A DNA stretch of 50,689 nt from Gordonia namibiensis NBRC 108229 (lineage in GTDB: Bacteria; Actinomycetota; Actinomycetes; Mycobacteriales; Mycobacteriaceae): positions 1 through 50,689 of the forward strand of contig NZ_BAHE01000059.1 of NCBI RefSeq assembly GCF_000298235.1. Direction: 5' to 3'. Made by a program: the position numbers and the translations under genes. Positions 17,401-26,755 of this stretch are shown here, in pieces; positions within the stretch are counted from its first letter, which is position 1, and each line of letters opens with the position of its first letter. The notes under the pieces were generated by a model. The model ran no database searches. It had not been told where the DNA came from and was given only the letters and a program-made list of their open reading frames with translations.

Positions 17401-18764
17401 CACGCACCCAGGAATCCCTGGCCGCAGACGCGGACCACGTTGCCGGTGATGGCGGAGCTCGCCGGGTTGGCGAAGTAGGCGACGGTCTCGGCGACGTCGA
17501 CGGTCTGGCCACCCTGCTGCAGCGAGCTCATCAGGCGGCCGGCCTCGCGGGTGGCCAGCGGGATCGCCGCGGTCATCTTGGTCTCGATGAAGCCGGGGGC
17601 GACGGCGTTGATGGTGATGCCCTTCTCGCCCAGGATCGGTGCGTAGGCGTCGACCAGGCCGATGACACCAGCCTTCGATGCGCCGTAGTTGGTCTGGCCG
17701 CGGTTACCGGCGATACCGGCGATCGACGAGACGTCGATGACCGCGCCGCCCTCACGGAGCGCGCCCTTGTCCAGCAGCTTCTCGACGAGGGTCTGCGGGG
17801 CGATCAGATTCACCGCGATGACGGCGTCCCAGCGGGCGTCGTCCATGTTGGCGAGCAGCTTGTCGCGGGTGATGCCGGCGTTGTTGACGATGATGTCGAT
17901 GCCGCCGTGACGCTCGAGGGCGTGCTCGGCGAGCTTGTCACCGGCGGCGGGGGCGGTCACGTCCAGCGGGAAGGCGGTGCCGCCGACCTTGTTGGCGGTC
18001 TCCGACAGCGCGTCACCGGCCTGCGGGACGTCGGCGGCGATGACGTGGGCCCCGTCGCGGGCGAGAACCTCGGCGATGGTGGCACCGATGCCGCGGGCGG
18101 CGCCGGTCACCACGGCGACCTTGCCCTCGAGCGGACGATCCCAGTCCTTCGGGGCGGTCGCGTCGGCCGATCCGACACGGATCACCTGTGCGTCGACGAA
18201 AGCGGACTTGGCCGACAGCACGAAGCGTACGGTCGATTCCAGGCCGCTCAGACCGGTCTTGGCGTCGGGCGAGACGTACACGAGCTGGACGGTGGAGCCC
18301 TTGAGCAGCTCCTTGCCGAGCGAACGGGTGAAGCCCTCGAGAGCACGCTGTGCGACGCGCTCGGACGGGTCGGTCACCAGCTCCGGCGTGGTGCCGATGA
18401 CCAGGAAGCGCGCGCACGGCGCGGTCGACCGCATGGCCGGCTGGAAGAACTCGAACAGCTGACGCAGCTCGGCCGGGGAGGTGATGCCGGTGGCGTCGAA
18501 GACCAGGCCGCCGTACTTGTCGGCGCTGCGGCCGGTCAGGGCGTTCTGGATGAGGTCATAGTCGTCGCCCGAGAGCATCTCCCGGAGCGGTTCGACGAGG
18601 CGTCCCGAGCCTCCGAGCAGCACCGGACCCGGCAGCGGCGGCTCCGACGGCTTGTACCGCCGCAGGGGCGGCGGGACGGGAAGGCCGGCCTGCTTGGCGA
18701 TGAAAGCGCCCGGGCCGGAATGGACGAAGCTCGAGTACAGGCCAGTTGTTCCGTTGGCGGCCAT
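17400..18764 (-). CDS. fabG4: high-molecular-weight 3-oxoacyl reductase FabG4
   Basis: A 454-residue reductase, the length I recall for M. tuberculosis FabG4. An N-terminal flavodoxin-like domain (about 1-210) precedes a complete SDR domain: cofactor loop TGAARGIG (220-227), NNAG (294-297), catalytic Ser347, Tyr360 and Lys364 in a YGASK context. It reduces 3-oxoacyl-CoA with NADH. GAGGAGAT lies at the right distance before the ATG at 18764; upstream in-frame sequence is out of character. It is first in the fabG4-htdX operon and shares a 89-bp promoter region, with operator, with divergent fadA2. Confidence 0.94.
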   Translation of the reverse strand: MAANGTTGLYSSFVHSGPGAFIAKQAGLPVPPPLRRYKPSEPPLPGPVLLGGSGRLVEPLREMLSGDDYDLIQNALTGRSADKYGGLVFDATGITSPAELRQLFEFFQPAMRSTAPCARFLVIGTTPELVTDPSERVAQRALEGFTRSLGKELLKGSTVQLVYVSPDAKTGLSGLESTVRFVLSAKSAFVDAQVIRVGSADATAPKDWDRPLEGKVAVVTGAARGIGATIAEVLARDGAHVIAADVPQAGDALSETANKVGGTAFPLDVTAPAAGDKLAEHALERHGGIDIIVNNAGITRDKLLANMDDARWDAVIAVNLIAPQTLVEKLLDKGALREGGAVIDVSSIAGIAGNRGQTNYGASKAGVIGLVDAYAPILGEKGITINAVAPGFIETKMTAAIPLATREAGRLMSSLQQGGQTVDVAETVAYFANPASSAITGNVVRVCGQGFLGA

Positions 18765-18798
18765 GTTGGATCTCCTCTGACTGTCGTTCGACAACGAA

Positions 18799-18814
18799 CT
18801 TACTCTTGAGTAAG
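18799..18814. promoter_or_regulatory. TetR-type operator, TTACYNNNNRGTAA site 2
   Basis: CTTACTCTTGAGTAAG is a perfect 7-bp inverted repeat with a 2-bp spacer, placed between divergent fabG4 and fadA2 (35 nt from one start, 40 nt from the other). It shares TTAC-N6-GTAA with the site upstream of tetR and the one upstream of fadE5. Confidence 0.78.
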
Positions 18815-18853
18815 AATACGCTATAGATACCGCACACGACCCTGGAGATCGAC

Positions 18854-20167
18854 GTGGCAGACAACAGCAGCACCCCGAAGAAGCCCGAGACCCGCACCGA
18901 GCGCCCGGTGGCGATCCTCGGCGGCAACCGCATTCCGTTTGCGCGCCAGGACAAGGCATATGCCAAGGTCAGCAACCAGGAGATGTTCACCGCCGCGCTC
19001 GACGGCCTGGTGAGCCGCTTCAACCTGCAGGGTGAGCAGCTCGGCATGGTCGCCGGCGGCGCCGTGCTCAAGCACGCCCGTGATTTCAATCTCATCCGCG
19101 AATCGGTACTGGGATCGGCGCTTTCGCCCTACACGCCCGCCTTCGACATCCAGCAGGCGTGCGGCACCGGTCTGCAGGCCATCACGACCGTCGCCGACGG
19201 CATCGCCCGCGGCCGCTACGACGCCGCGATCGGCGGCGGCGTCGACACCACCTCCGACGCCCCGATCGCCGTGGGCGAGGGATTGCGTCGCCAGCTGCTC
19301 GAGGTCAACCGCGCCCGGTCGACCAAAGACCAGATCCTCGGCGCGGCGAAGCTGCTCACCAAGCTCGGGATCGAGATCCCGCAGAACGGCGAGCCGCGCA
19401 CCGGGATGTCGATGGGCGAGCACGCGGCCATCACCGCCAAGGAATTCGGCATCAAGCGCGCCGACCAGGACGAGCTCGCCGCACGCAGCCACCAGAACAT
19501 GGCCGCTGCCTACGACGACGGTTTCTTCGACGACCTGATCACCCCGTTCATGGGCCTGACCCGCGACCAGAACCTCCGCGGGGACTCGACCGCTGAGAAG
19601 CTCGCCAAGCTCAAGCCCGTCTTCGGCGTCTCCCTCGGCGACGCGACGATGACCGCCGGCAACTCGACCCCGCTCACCGACGGTGCGTCGACCGTGCTGC
19701 TGGGCAGCGACGAGTGGGCTGCCGAGCGCGGTCTGCCGGTGCTCGCGTACTTCGTGGACAGCGAGACCGCGGCCGTCGACTACGTGAACGGACCCGACGG
19801 CCTGCTCATGGCTCCGACCTACGCCGTGCCGCGTCTGCTGGCCCGCAACGGTCTCACCCTGCAGGACTTCGACTTCTACGAGATCCACGAGGCGTTCGCG
19901 TCGGTGGTGCTCGCGACGCTGCAGGCGTGGGAGTCCGAGGAGTACTGCAAGGAGCGTCTGGGCCTCGACTCGGCGCTCGGGTCCATCGACCGGTCCAAGC
20001 TCAACGTCAACGGCTCGTCGCTCGCCGCGGGTCACCCGTTCGCTGCGACCGGCGGCCGCATCGTCGCGCAGGCGGCGAAGCAGATCAAGGAGAACGGCGG
20101 CGGTCGTGCGCTGATCTCGATCTGCGCCGCCGGCGGTCAGGGCGTCACCGCGATCATCGAAGGCTGA
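18854..20167 (+). CDS. fadA2: acetyl-CoA acetyltransferase / thiolase (FadA2)
   Basis: A 437-residue thiolase. Catalytic residues are visible: acyl-accepting Cys103 in QQACGTG, His394 in GHPFAATG and Cys424 in CAAGGQG. Length and neighbours match M. tuberculosis FadA2 (Rv0243). It catalyses thiolytic cleavage of, or Claisen condensation to, 3-ketoacyl-CoA in the cytosol. The GTG at 18854 is preceded by GGAG at about 7 nt. With FabG4 and HtdX next door, the trio could run either a reversed beta-oxidation elongation or degradation. Confidence 0.93.
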   Translation: MADNSSTPKKPETRTERPVAILGGNRIPFARQDKAYAKVSNQEMFTAALDGLVSRFNLQGEQLGMVAGGAVLKHARDFNLIRESVLGSALSPYTPAFDIQQACGTGLQAITTVADGIARGRYDAAIGGGVDTTSDAPIAVGEGLRRQLLEVNRARSTKDQILGAAKLLTKLGIEIPQNGEPRTGMSMGEHAAITAKEFGIKRADQDELAARSHQNMAAAYDDGFFDDLITPFMGLTRDQNLRGDSTAEKLAKLKPVFGVSLGDATMTAGNSTPLTDGASTVLLGSDEWAAERGLPVLAYFVDSETAAVDYVNGPDGLLMAPTYAVPRLLARNGLTLQDFDFYEIHEAFASVVLATLQAWESEEYCKERLGLDSALGSIDRSKLNVNGSSLAAGHPFAATGGRIVAQAAKQIKENGGGRALISICAAGGQGVTAIIEG

Positions 20168-20187
20168 CCCCTCGTCCGGCACGCCCT

Positions 20188-20288
20188 GCTCCCTGAGTAA
20201 GCGAGCTTGCGAGCGTATCGAAGGGACTCGGCGACGGCTGCGTCCCTTCGATACGCCCCTCCGCGGGCTCCGGGGCTACTCAGGGAGC
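20188..20288. repeat. Family B palindromic repeat (terminator-like)
   Basis: The 370-bp gap between fadA2 and the VanW gene begins with this element. Outer arms GCTCCCTGAGTA (20188-20199) and TACTCAGGGAGC (20277-20288) enclose perfect 15-bp inner arms GCGTATCGAAGGGAC (20213-20227) and GTCCCTTCGATACGC (20242-20256). It probably terminates fadA2 transcription. From 20289 to about 20420 I see only an AT-richer promoter-like stretch. Confidence 0.85.
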
Positions 20289-20422
20289 GGTAAAGAGACG
20301 GATCGGGCGACGAATCGCTCGATCCGTCTCGTTTTCGTCCCTGAAATGGGGTCCTTCGTCACATGTTTGGACTAAACGTGGCCCCGGACGTGTCAACGGC
20401 CGAAAAGTAGCGTAAACATGAA

Positions 20423-20473
20423 GACAGCTCCGGCAGAGCTGTCAGACCCCCGACCCGACAGCTCAGCCGGAGC
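20423..20473 (+). promoter_or_regulatory. nested hairpin with competing stem upstream of the VanW gene
   Basis: A 17-nt arm (20427-20443, GCTCCGGCAGAGCTGTC) pairs with 20457-20473 (GACAGCTCAGCCGGAGC) with one A-A mismatch over a 13-nt loop. The same GAGCTGTC (20436-20443) can instead pair perfectly with GACAGCTC at 20423-20430. The two folds are mutually exclusive, as in an attenuator or riboregulator. It ends 64 nt before the start codon. Confidence 0.5.
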
Positions 20474-20537
20474 ACCTACATTTCTGGGGTATGAGTTCTG
20501 CGGCCACCACCCCGACTGGCCCAGGTAGTCAGCCGTG

Positions 20538-22235
20538 ATGGATGGAGTTGTGACCACGAGCGCCGGGCGAGCACGCCACGCGGTACGCGCTGCGATCGTC
20601 GTCGTCGTCATCCTGACGCTCGCCCTCTCCATCGACTTCGTGGCCTCCCGCGATCACTCCGCCCGTGGGGCTGTCATCGGCGGGATCCCGGCGAGCAACC
20701 GCGACACCGTCGAACTCGACTCCGTCATCGAAGAACTCACGACACGTTCCACGCAGCCGGTCGTCCTGCGGACTCCCGAAGGCTCGGCCGAGGTCGCCCC
20801 TGCCGAGCTGGGGCTCACCTTCGACGCGGACGCGACCCGCGCACGCCTCCTCGAACAGCCGCGGAACCCGGTGACCCGCTTCCTGGCGCTCTTCGGCCGT
20901 CACCTCGACGTCGAGCCCGTCGTGACGATCGACCCCGGCACCATGAACAAGGCCCTCGACGCCAACCGCCGGTCGCTCGAGAAGGCCGCGGTCGAGGGTG
21001 GCGTCCACTACGACGGCGCCACGCCGGTCGGAGACGAGCCGGCACCGGGCGAGCGGGTTGCCCGCCAGGGCGCCGCGGCCGTGCTCGTCGACCGTTGGCT
21101 CGACGGCACACCCGTCGACCTGCCGATGGAACCCTTCTCCCCGACCGTGAGCTCGGCGGTCGTCGCGGCCACCGTGGCGGGCCCCGCCGACCGCGCGACA
21201 TCGGCGCCGGTGAAGCTGGTCGACCGGCGCAAGCGCACGGTCGAGGTCCCGGCAGGCGACATCGCGGAGATGCTGACCTTCGGACCGGACGGGCGGGGCG
21301 GACTCACGCCCCGCGTCGACGAGAAGACGGCCCGTAAGTCGTTGGCTGCCGAGCTCGATCCCTCCCAACGCCCCGCGGTCAGTGCACGATTCAGCCTCGC
21401 GAGCGGCCGGCCCACCGTCGTACCCGCGGTCACCGGCTCGAAGATCAACTGGGACAAGACACTTCAAGCGCTCGCAACGACCGCGACCGCAGACGGCGGC
21501 AACCGCACCGCCGATGTGGTCTACGACGACGTCGACCCCAAGCTCACCACTGACGCGGCCCGCAAACTCGGTGTGAACGAAATGATCAGCGAGTACACCA
21601 CCGACGGTTTCTCGAGCGCCTCCGGGGAGAACATCCGCCTCGTCGCGGCCGAGGTCGACGGCGCTCTGGTCCTGCCGGGCAAGGTCTTCTCGCTCAACGG
21701 CCACACCGGTCCGCGAGGTACGGCCGAGGGATACGTCGACTCGACGATCATCAACAACGGCCGCGCCGCGACGGCCGTGGGCGGCGGCATCTCCCAGTTC
21801 GCGACGACCCTCTACAACGCCGCCTACTTCGCGGGCCTCGAGGACGTCGACCACACCGAGCACGCGTACTACATCTCGCGCTATCCGGAGGCCCGGGAGG
21901 CCACTGTCTTCGAAGGTGCGATCGACCTGAAGTTCCGCAACAACACCCGCCACGGTGTGCTCATCGAGACCAGCTGGTCGCCGTCGGCGGTCACCGTGAG
22001 GCTGTGGGGCACCAAGGCTTTCGAGGTCGAGTCGATCACCGGCGAGCGGACCGATCCCACCGAACCGGAACGGATCAAGCTCCCCAAGGGCGACGACTGC
22101 ATCGCGAGCAGCGGCAGCAAGGGCTTCACGACGTCGAACACGCGGATCATCCGCGACGCCCGCACCGGACAAGAGGTCAACCGGTACACGAGGACAGTGC
22201 GCTACGCGCCGGAGCCGATCGTCAAGTGCATCTGA
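20538..22235 (+). CDS. VanW-family protein with YoaR-like domain
   Basis: A 565-residue membrane-anchored extracytoplasmic protein. One helix near the N-terminus (AAIVVVVILTLALSIDFVA) is followed by two YoaR/PG_binding_4-like segments (about 45-330), then a VanW domain (about 340-500) with the hallmark GGGISQFATTLYNAAYFAGL and HAYYISRYPEAREATV. The C-terminus has a two-Cys tail. Family members sit in the envelope and are suspected of a peptidoglycan-related role; the biochemical activity is unknown. The start could be GTG 20535 or ATG 20538; ATG is used. A structured leader lies upstream. Confidence 0.87.
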   Translation: MDGVVTTSAGRARHAVRAAIVVVVILTLALSIDFVASRDHSARGAVIGGIPASNRDTVELDSVIEELTTRSTQPVVLRTPEGSAEVAPAELGLTFDADATRARLLEQPRNPVTRFLALFGRHLDVEPVVTIDPGTMNKALDANRRSLEKAAVEGGVHYDGATPVGDEPAPGERVARQGAAAVLVDRWLDGTPVDLPMEPFSPTVSSAVVAATVAGPADRATSAPVKLVDRRKRTVEVPAGDIAEMLTFGPDGRGGLTPRVDEKTARKSLAAELDPSQRPAVSARFSLASGRPTVVPAVTGSKINWDKTLQALATTATADGGNRTADVVYDDVDPKLTTDAARKLGVNEMISEYTTDGFSSASGENIRLVAAEVDGALVLPGKVFSLNGHTGPRGTAEGYVDSTIINNGRAATAVGGGISQFATTLYNAAYFAGLEDVDHTEHAYYISRYPEAREATVFEGAIDLKFRNNTRHGVLIETSWSPSAVTVRLWGTKAFEVESITGERTDPTEPERIKLPKGDDCIASSGSKGFTTSNTRIIRDARTGQEVNRYTRTVRYAPEPIVKCI

Positions 22236-22259
22236 CCCCGGCTCGCACCGTGAGGTGAA

Positions 22260-22302
22260 TGGAACACTGCCCCGCATGTGTTCCACATCTCACGAACGTT
22301 CG
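22260..22302. promoter_or_regulatory. operator/promoter of the short-chain dehydrogenase gene
   Basis: Two inverted repeats: TGGAACAC (22260-22267) with GTGTTCCA (22278-22285), and perfect palindrome CGAACGTTCG (22293-22302). A TATATT -10-like hexamer follows at about 22304, seven nt before the GTG start, suggesting a leaderless transcript controlled by a factor bound between -35 and -10. Confidence 0.5.
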
Positions 22303-22316
22303 ATATATTCCGAGAC

Positions 22317-23096
22317 GTGGATATCAACGGAGCTAGTGCAATCGTCACAGGTGGAGCGTCGGGCATCGGCGCCGCGTCGGCCCGCCAGCTGGCGGCCAAG
22401 GGTGCGAAGGTCGTCGTCGCCGACCTGAACGCCGACAAGGGGGAGGAGCTCGCCAAGGAGATCGGCGGTGTCTTCGTCAGCGTCGACGTCACCTCGACCG
22501 AACAGATCGAAGCGGCCATCAATGCGGCCACCGAACTCGGCCCGCTGCGCGCCCTGGTCAACTCGGCCGGCATCGGCTGGGCGCAGCGCACCATCGGCCG
22601 CGACGGCGAGTTCGGTTCGGCGCACAACCTGGACGCCTACAAGAAGGTCATCGCGATCAACCTGATCGGCACCTTCGACTTCATCCGTCTCGCCGCCACC
22701 GCGATGAGCCGCAACGAGCCGCTCGACGCCCACGGCGAGCGCGGCGCGATCGTCAACATGGCCAGCGTCGCCGCCTTCGACGGCCAGATCGGCCAGGCGT
22801 CGTACTCCTCGTCCAAGGGTGGCGTCGTCGGCATGACCCTGCCGGTCGCCCGCGATCTGGCCGCGGTCGGTATCCGCGTCAACACCATCGCCCCCGGTCT
22901 GATCGACACCCCGATCTACGGTGAGGGCGAGGCCGCCGAGGCGTTCAAGGCGAAGCTGGGCGAGTCGGTGCTGTTCCCGCACCGTCTGGGCGCTCCCGAC
23001 GAGCTGGCCTCGATGGTCGTCGAGCTGGTCACCAACAGCTACATGAACGCCGAGGTGATCCGCGTCGACGGCGGCATCCGGATGCCTCCCAAGTAG
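22317..23096 (+). CDS. short-chain dehydrogenase, 3-hydroxyacyl-CoA dehydrogenase type
   Basis: A 259-residue SDR. The cofactor loop is TGGASGIG near residue 11, followed by ADLNADKG (Asp favouring NAD). NSAG replaces NNAG. The catalytic Ser is in NMASVAAF, with YSSSKGG (Tyr and Lys) after it. The tail [12 protein letters not shown], together with [12 protein letters not shown], resembles type II 3-hydroxyacyl-CoA dehydrogenases (HSD10-like; 3-hydroxy-2-methylbutyryl-CoA dehydrogenase). It would serve branched-chain amino-acid or fatty-acid oxidation. The GTG start at 22317 has no Shine-Dalgarno and fits leaderless translation. A strong terminator follows. Confidence 0.88.
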   Translation: MDINGASAIVTGGASGIGAASARQLAAKGAKVVVADLNADKGEELAKEIGGVFVSVDVTSTEQIEAAINAATELGPLRALVNSAGIGWAQRTIGRDGEFGSAHNLDAYKKVIAINLIGTFDFIRLAATAMSRNEPLDAHGERGAIVNMASVAAFDGQIGQASYSSSKGGVVGMTLPVARDLAAVGIRVNTIAPGLIDTPIYGEGEAAEAFKAKLGESVLFPHRLGAPDELASMVVELVTNSYMNAEVIRVDGGIRMPPK

Positions 23097-23115
23097 TCCG
23101 AACCAACCACTCTCT

Positions 23116-23151
23116 GCCGAACCCACTGCCCCGCGGGGTGGTGGGTTCGGC
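23116..23151 (+). terminator. intrinsic terminator after the dehydrogenase gene
   Basis: GCCGAACCCAC (23116-23126) pairs with GTGGGTTCGGC (23141-23151) around a GC-rich inner stem (CCCCGCGGGG), followed by CGTTTGC. Confidence 0.8.
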
Positions 23152-23204
23152 CGTTTGCGGGATTGCCGAGTTCTGCAGGCCGCGTATCGGGCTACGCTCG
23201 CCGG

Positions 23205-24005
23205 ATGACCACGCCGCCACCCGGATCATCCGGGTATCCCGGCCACGGCTACCAGGGCCGGCCGGGACCGCAGGGACCGTATCCACCGAACGCCGGCCCG
23301 CCGTACCAGGCGGGGCCCGGGCCGTACCCCGGACAAGCCCCGTATCCCGGACAAGCCCCGTATCCCGGGCAGTCGCCCTACCCGGGGCAACCGGGGCCGT
23401 ATCCGGGACAGCCACCGCCAGGGGCGTATCCGCCGGGACCCTGGGGTCCGCCTCCGAAGAAGAGTCGCAAGGGACTCTGGATCACGCTCGGTCTTGTTGC
23501 GCTGCTGGTGGGCGGACTGGTGATCGCCGGCGCGGTGCTGCTGGTCCGGAACAGCGACGGCTCGCTCGTCTCCGACGCCGACGACGTGGAGGTCGGGCAG
23601 TGCCTCGCGATCACGTCCTCGTCGGATTCGCTGCGGGCCAAGAAGATCTCGTGTGAGAACACCGACTTCCATTACGTCGTCGCGTCGAAGTCGTTCAGCC
23701 GATTCGGCTGCGGGCCGAGCTATTCGACGTTCTGGTTCGCCGGCGACGAAAAGGAGGTCCTGTGTCTGGCGCAGGTCTTCCAGGAGGGGAAGTGCTATCA
23801 CCTGCCCGAATCGTCGGGTGCGGACGCGACGTCGCTTGCCCAGGCCCGCGAGATCGACTGCGGCGCGCCGGTTCCGGCGGGTGAGGCGACCAACTTCAAG
23901 GTCGAGACCAAGGAGTCCCGTGAGCCGGATTGCCCGGAGGGGCAGGGTGAGTACTACGTGGCCAGTCCCAAGCCGACCGGATACTGCGTGTCGCTGCTCG
24001 AGTGA
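23205..24005 (+). CDS. Pro/Tyr/Gly-rich single-pass membrane protein with Cys-rich outer domain
   Basis: A 266-residue protein. Residues 1 to about 80 are a Pro/Gly/Tyr-rich cytoplasmic tail with consecutive PYPGQ units. A basic KKSRKG precedes one membrane helix (LWITLGLVALLVGGLVIAGA). The outer domain (about 115-266) has eight Cys and resembles LppU-type actinobacterial domains (DVEVGQCLAI ... YCVSLLE). The ATG at 23205 is chosen because the repeat tail begins there. Pro-rich tails of this type often self-associate or bind envelope machinery in actinobacteria; function here is unknown. Confidence 0.8.
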   Translation: MTTPPPGSSGYPGHGYQGRPGPQGPYPPNAGPPYQAGPGPYPGQAPYPGQAPYPGQSPYPGQPGPYPGQPPPGAYPPGPWGPPPKKSRKGLWITLGLVALLVGGLVIAGAVLLVRNSDGSLVSDADDVEVGQCLAITSSSDSLRAKKISCENTDFHYVVASKSFSRFGCGPSYSTFWFAGDEKEVLCLAQVFQEGKCYHLPESSGADATSLAQAREIDCGAPVPAGEATNFKVETKESREPDCPEGQGEYYVASPKPTGYCVSLLE

Positions 24006-24011
24006 CCGGTC

Positions 24012-24085
24012 CGCAAACCCACCAGAAATGGGCAAACCCACCGCCTCGCAAGGTGGTGGGTTTGCCGATCAAGGGTGGGTTTGCG
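24012..24085. terminator. double hairpin between convergent genes
   Basis: The inner hairpin has perfect 12-bp arms GGCAAACCCACC (24031-24042) and GGTGGGTTTGCC (24055-24066). Further copies of the same arms lie outside (CGCAAACCCACC from 24012 and GGTGGGTTTGCG to 24085), so a nested or alternative fold is possible. It serves both the Pro-rich protein gene and fadE5. Confidence 0.8.
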
Positions 24086-24092
24086 CCGGAGA

Positions 24093-25928
24093 TCAGAAGG
24101 CCGCTTCGTCGAGCTCCATGATCTCGTTGTCGACGTTCTCGACGGTGACGCGGACTGCGGAGAGCAGCGGCAGCATGTTCTTGGCGAAGAAGCCGGCCAC
24201 GGCGACCTTGCCCTCGTAGAAGGCCTTGTCGCTGTCCGATGCGCCGTTGTCGAGTGCCTTGAGGGCGATCTCGGCCTGGCGCAGGAGCAGCCAGCCGATC
24301 ATCAGATCGCCGACGGCCATCAGGAAGCGGACCGAACCGAGGCCGACCTTGTACAGCTCGGCCGAGTTCTCCTGAGCGGCCATCAGGCTGCCGGTGAGGG
24401 CCGCGGCCATCGCCTGGACGTCCTCGAGGGCGGTCTTCAGCAGAGCGCGCTCGGTCTTCAGGCGACCGTTGCCCGCCTCGGAGTCGATGAAGCTCTGGAT
24501 CTGGCCGGCGACGTGTGCCAGGGCCTGGCCCTTGTCGCGGATGATCTTGCGGAAGAAGAAGTCCTGCGCCTGGATGGCAGTGGTGCCCTCGTAGAGCGAG
24601 TCGATCTTCGAGTCACGGATGTACTGCTCGATCGGGTAGTCCTGCAGGAAGCCGGAACCACCGAGGGTCTGCAGCGACTCGTGGCCGAGGGTGCCGTAAG
24701 CGCGCTCGGAGCCGACGCCCTTGACGATCGGGAGCAGCAGATCGTTGACGCGGGCGGCCATCTCGGCGTCGGCGCCGGAGACGATCTTCGCGGCGGCCTC
24801 GTCCTGGTGCGACGCGGTGTAGAGGTAGACCGCACGCAGACCCTCGGCGTAGGCCTTCTGGGTCATCAACGAACGACGCACGTCCGGGTGGTGGGTGATC
24901 GACACGCGCGGTGCGGCCTTGTCGGTCATCTGGGTCATGTCGGCGCCCTGGATGCGCTCCTTGGCGTACTCGAGCGCGTTCAGGTAGCCGGTCGACAGGG
25001 TCGAGATGGCCTTGGTGCCCACCATCATTCGCGCGTGCTCGATGACCTCGAACATCTGCGCGATGCCCTTGTGGACCTCGCCGACGAGCCAGCCCTTGGC
25101 GGGGACGCCGTGCTGGCCGAAGGTGACCTCACAGGTGGCCGAGGCCTTGATGCCCATCTTGTGCTCGACGTTGGTGACGAAGACACCGTTGCGCTCGCCG
25201 AGTTCACCGGTCTCGAAGTCGAAGTGGAACTTCGGCACGAAGAACAGCGACAGACCCTTGGTGCCCGGGCCGGCGCCCTCGGGGCGGGCGAGCACGAGGT
25301 GGAAGATGTTCTCGGTCATGTCCTGGTCGGCCGAGGTGATGAAGCGCTTCACACCGTCGATGTGCCAGGAGCCGTCCTCCTGCTGGGTGGCCTTGGTGCG
25401 GCCGGCGCCCACGTCGGAACCGGCGTCGGGCTCGGTGAGCACCATGGTGGCGCCCCAGCCGCGCTCGGCGCAGATGGTGGCCCACTTCTTCTGCTCGTCG
25501 GTGCCGTTGTTGTAGAAGATCTCGGAGAATCCGGCACCGGCGGCGTACATGAACACCGGCGGGTTGGCGCCGAGGATCATCTCGCCGATGGCCCAGTACA
25601 GCGAACGCGGGGCGGGAAGGCCGCCGAGCTCCTCGTGGATACCGATTTTGTCCCAGCCGCCTTCGATGAGGGCGTTGTAGGACTTCTTGAAGCTCTCCGG
25701 GATGGTGACGCTGTGGGTCTCCGGGTCGAAGACCGGCGGGTTGCGGTCGGCGTCGACGAAGGATTCGGCGATGGGCCCCTCGGCGAGTGCCTTGACCTCG
25801 CGGAGCATGTCGACGGCGGTCTCGTGGTCGAGGTCGCCGAAGTCGCCCGACTCCAGCACCTTGTCGAGCTCGAACAGCTCGAACAGGTTGAACTGCAGGT
25901 CGCGCATGTTGCTCTTGTAATGGCCCAT
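24093..25928 (-). CDS. fadE5: acyl-CoA dehydrogenase FadE5
   Basis: A 611-residue acyl-CoA dehydrogenase, the length of M. tuberculosis FadE5 (Rv0244c) as I recall it. The catalytic base is Glu447 in [13 protein letters not shown]/substrate motifs include [12 protein letters not shown] (163-174) and FITSADQD (196-203). The extra C-terminal helical domain (about 480-611) sets it apart from 380-residue ACADs. It catalyses the first step of beta-oxidation over a broad chain-length range. AGAAGG lies 9 nt before the ATG. In mycobacteria it adjoins fadA2; here the VanW, SDR and Pro-rich genes separate them, yet the shared operator is kept. Confidence 0.94.
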   Translation of the reverse strand: MGHYKSNMRDLQFNLFELFELDKVLESGDFGDLDHETAVDMLREVKALAEGPIAESFVDADRNPPVFDPETHSVTIPESFKKSYNALIEGGWDKIGIHEELGGLPAPRSLYWAIGEMILGANPPVFMYAAGAGFSEIFYNNGTDEQKKWATICAERGWGATMVLTEPDAGSDVGAGRTKATQQEDGSWHIDGVKRFITSADQDMTENIFHLVLARPEGAGPGTKGLSLFFVPKFHFDFETGELGERNGVFVTNVEHKMGIKASATCEVTFGQHGVPAKGWLVGEVHKGIAQMFEVIEHARMMVGTKAISTLSTGYLNALEYAKERIQGADMTQMTDKAAPRVSITHHPDVRRSLMTQKAYAEGLRAVYLYTASHQDEAAAKIVSGADAEMAARVNDLLLPIVKGVGSERAYGTLGHESLQTLGGSGFLQDYPIEQYIRDSKIDSLYEGTTAIQAQDFFFRKIIRDKGQALAHVAGQIQSFIDSEAGNGRLKTERALLKTALEDVQAMAAALTGSLMAAQENSAELYKVGLGSVRFLMAVGDLMIGWLLLRQAEIALKALDNGASDSDKAFYEGKVAVAGFFAKNMLPLLSAVRVTVENVDNEIMELDEAAF

Positions 25929-26053
25929 GGTGAATTCCTTCTCTGGTGCGGCCGTATGCGTGATGACGGTGTTGGTGCCAGGTCCCGGTCCGATCCCACT
26001 CGGTTGGAGCGGGTACCGGCCGGGCGTGGTGTAGCTGTCTCGGTTCGAGCTAA

Positions 26054-26069
26054 GTTACTCGCCGGTAAC
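26054..26069. promoter_or_regulatory. TetR-type operator, TTACYNNNNRGTAA site 3 (fadE5)
   Basis: GTTACTCGCCGGTAAC has 5-bp perfect outer arms and the same TTAC-N6-GTAA spacing as the tetR and fabG4/fadA2 sites. It lies 126 nt upstream of the fadE5 ATG in a region that turns AT-rich (CCAATATAG), consistent with a promoter. Confidence 0.7.
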
Positions 26070-26202
26070 CGCCAATATAGCCCCATATCGCCGGGGGATC
26101 AATCGCTCATCTGTGTGATCTGACCGATGGCAGGGGCGCAGTATGTTGCACGACAAATCCGACAACCGCTGCAGGTGGCGGGCGTATGCGGTCCAATCGG
26201 GC

Positions 26203-26751
26203 ATGGGTTCGCGCAGAGGTAACAGGGTTCTGGTCGCCGTCTTCGCCGCGGTGGTCGTAGCGGTCGGTCTGGTTCCGACGGTGAGCGCCGCTCCGGCGAA
26301 CGCCGCGGATCCCGAGTGGAACGGGGTGTACACGCTCAAACGGTTCGCGGCGTCGAAGACGGGCACGAGCCTCGCCGCGCGGCAGCCGGAACCGGACTTC
26401 TCCGATGACTACACGTTCCGGAGCTCATGCGACGGCGGGACGTGCGTGGCCACGGTGATCGACGGCCCGAAACCCGCCAACCCGACGCTGCCGCAACCGC
26501 CGCGCTACACCTGGGAAGGGGGGTCCTGGGTTCATCGCTACGACTGGGAGTGGGACTGCTGGCAGGGCGAGGGCGTGCCCAAGGTGTGGCGGCCGGCGAC
26601 GTCGGTCGCGACCTATACCCCACAGGGCGACGGCACCCTGAAAGGCGTGTGGCGCACCACGATCGACGGCGGGCCCTGCGACGGGACCGTCGACATGAAT
26701 GTGGCGGCATACCCGGTCACGCCGCCGGCGCCGGGCTGGAATCTGTCGTGA
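26203..26751 (+). CDS. secreted protein of a mycobacterial family
   Basis: A 182-residue exported protein. The signal peptide has basic GSRRGNR, a hydrophobic core and cleavage near SAAPANA|AD. The mature domain holds YTLKRFAASKTGTSLAARQP, then SSCDGGTC and WEWDCWQGEG and GGPCDGT, giving four Cys that could form two disulfides. I recognise the fold type from small secreted mycobacterial proteins but not its function. An ATG at 26143 would add 20 residues and is less likely because it lengthens the n-region. Convergent with the endonuclease gene. Confidence 0.78.
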   Translation: MGSRRGNRVLVAVFAAVVVAVGLVPTVSAAPANAADPEWNGVYTLKRFAASKTGTSLAARQPEPDFSDDYTFRSSCDGGTCVATVIDGPKPANPTLPQPPRYTWEGGSWVHRYDWEWDCWQGEGVPKVWRPATSVATYTPQGDGTLKGVWRTTIDGGPCDGTVDMNVAAYPVTPPAPGWNLS

Positions 26752-26755
26752 CGGG

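Noticed and set aside
20423..20480. Possible c-di-AMP (ydaO) riboswitch before the VanW gene
   Set aside because: CCCGACAGCTCAGCC resembles the 3' conserved segment of that class, but the expected upstream GGGGGACC-type core is missing, so only a generic alternative-fold leader is reported.
22260..22302. KstR-type cholesterol regulator site at the dehydrogenase promoter
   Set aside because: KstR sites have AAC and GTT separated by two bases; here the GGAACAC and GTGTTCC arms are ten bases apart, so the assignment is not supported.
24075..26123. 682-codon plus-strand open frame opposite fadE5
   Set aside because: It is the antisense shadow of a well-identified acyl-CoA dehydrogenase and has low-complexity Gly/Val/Asp-rich content.
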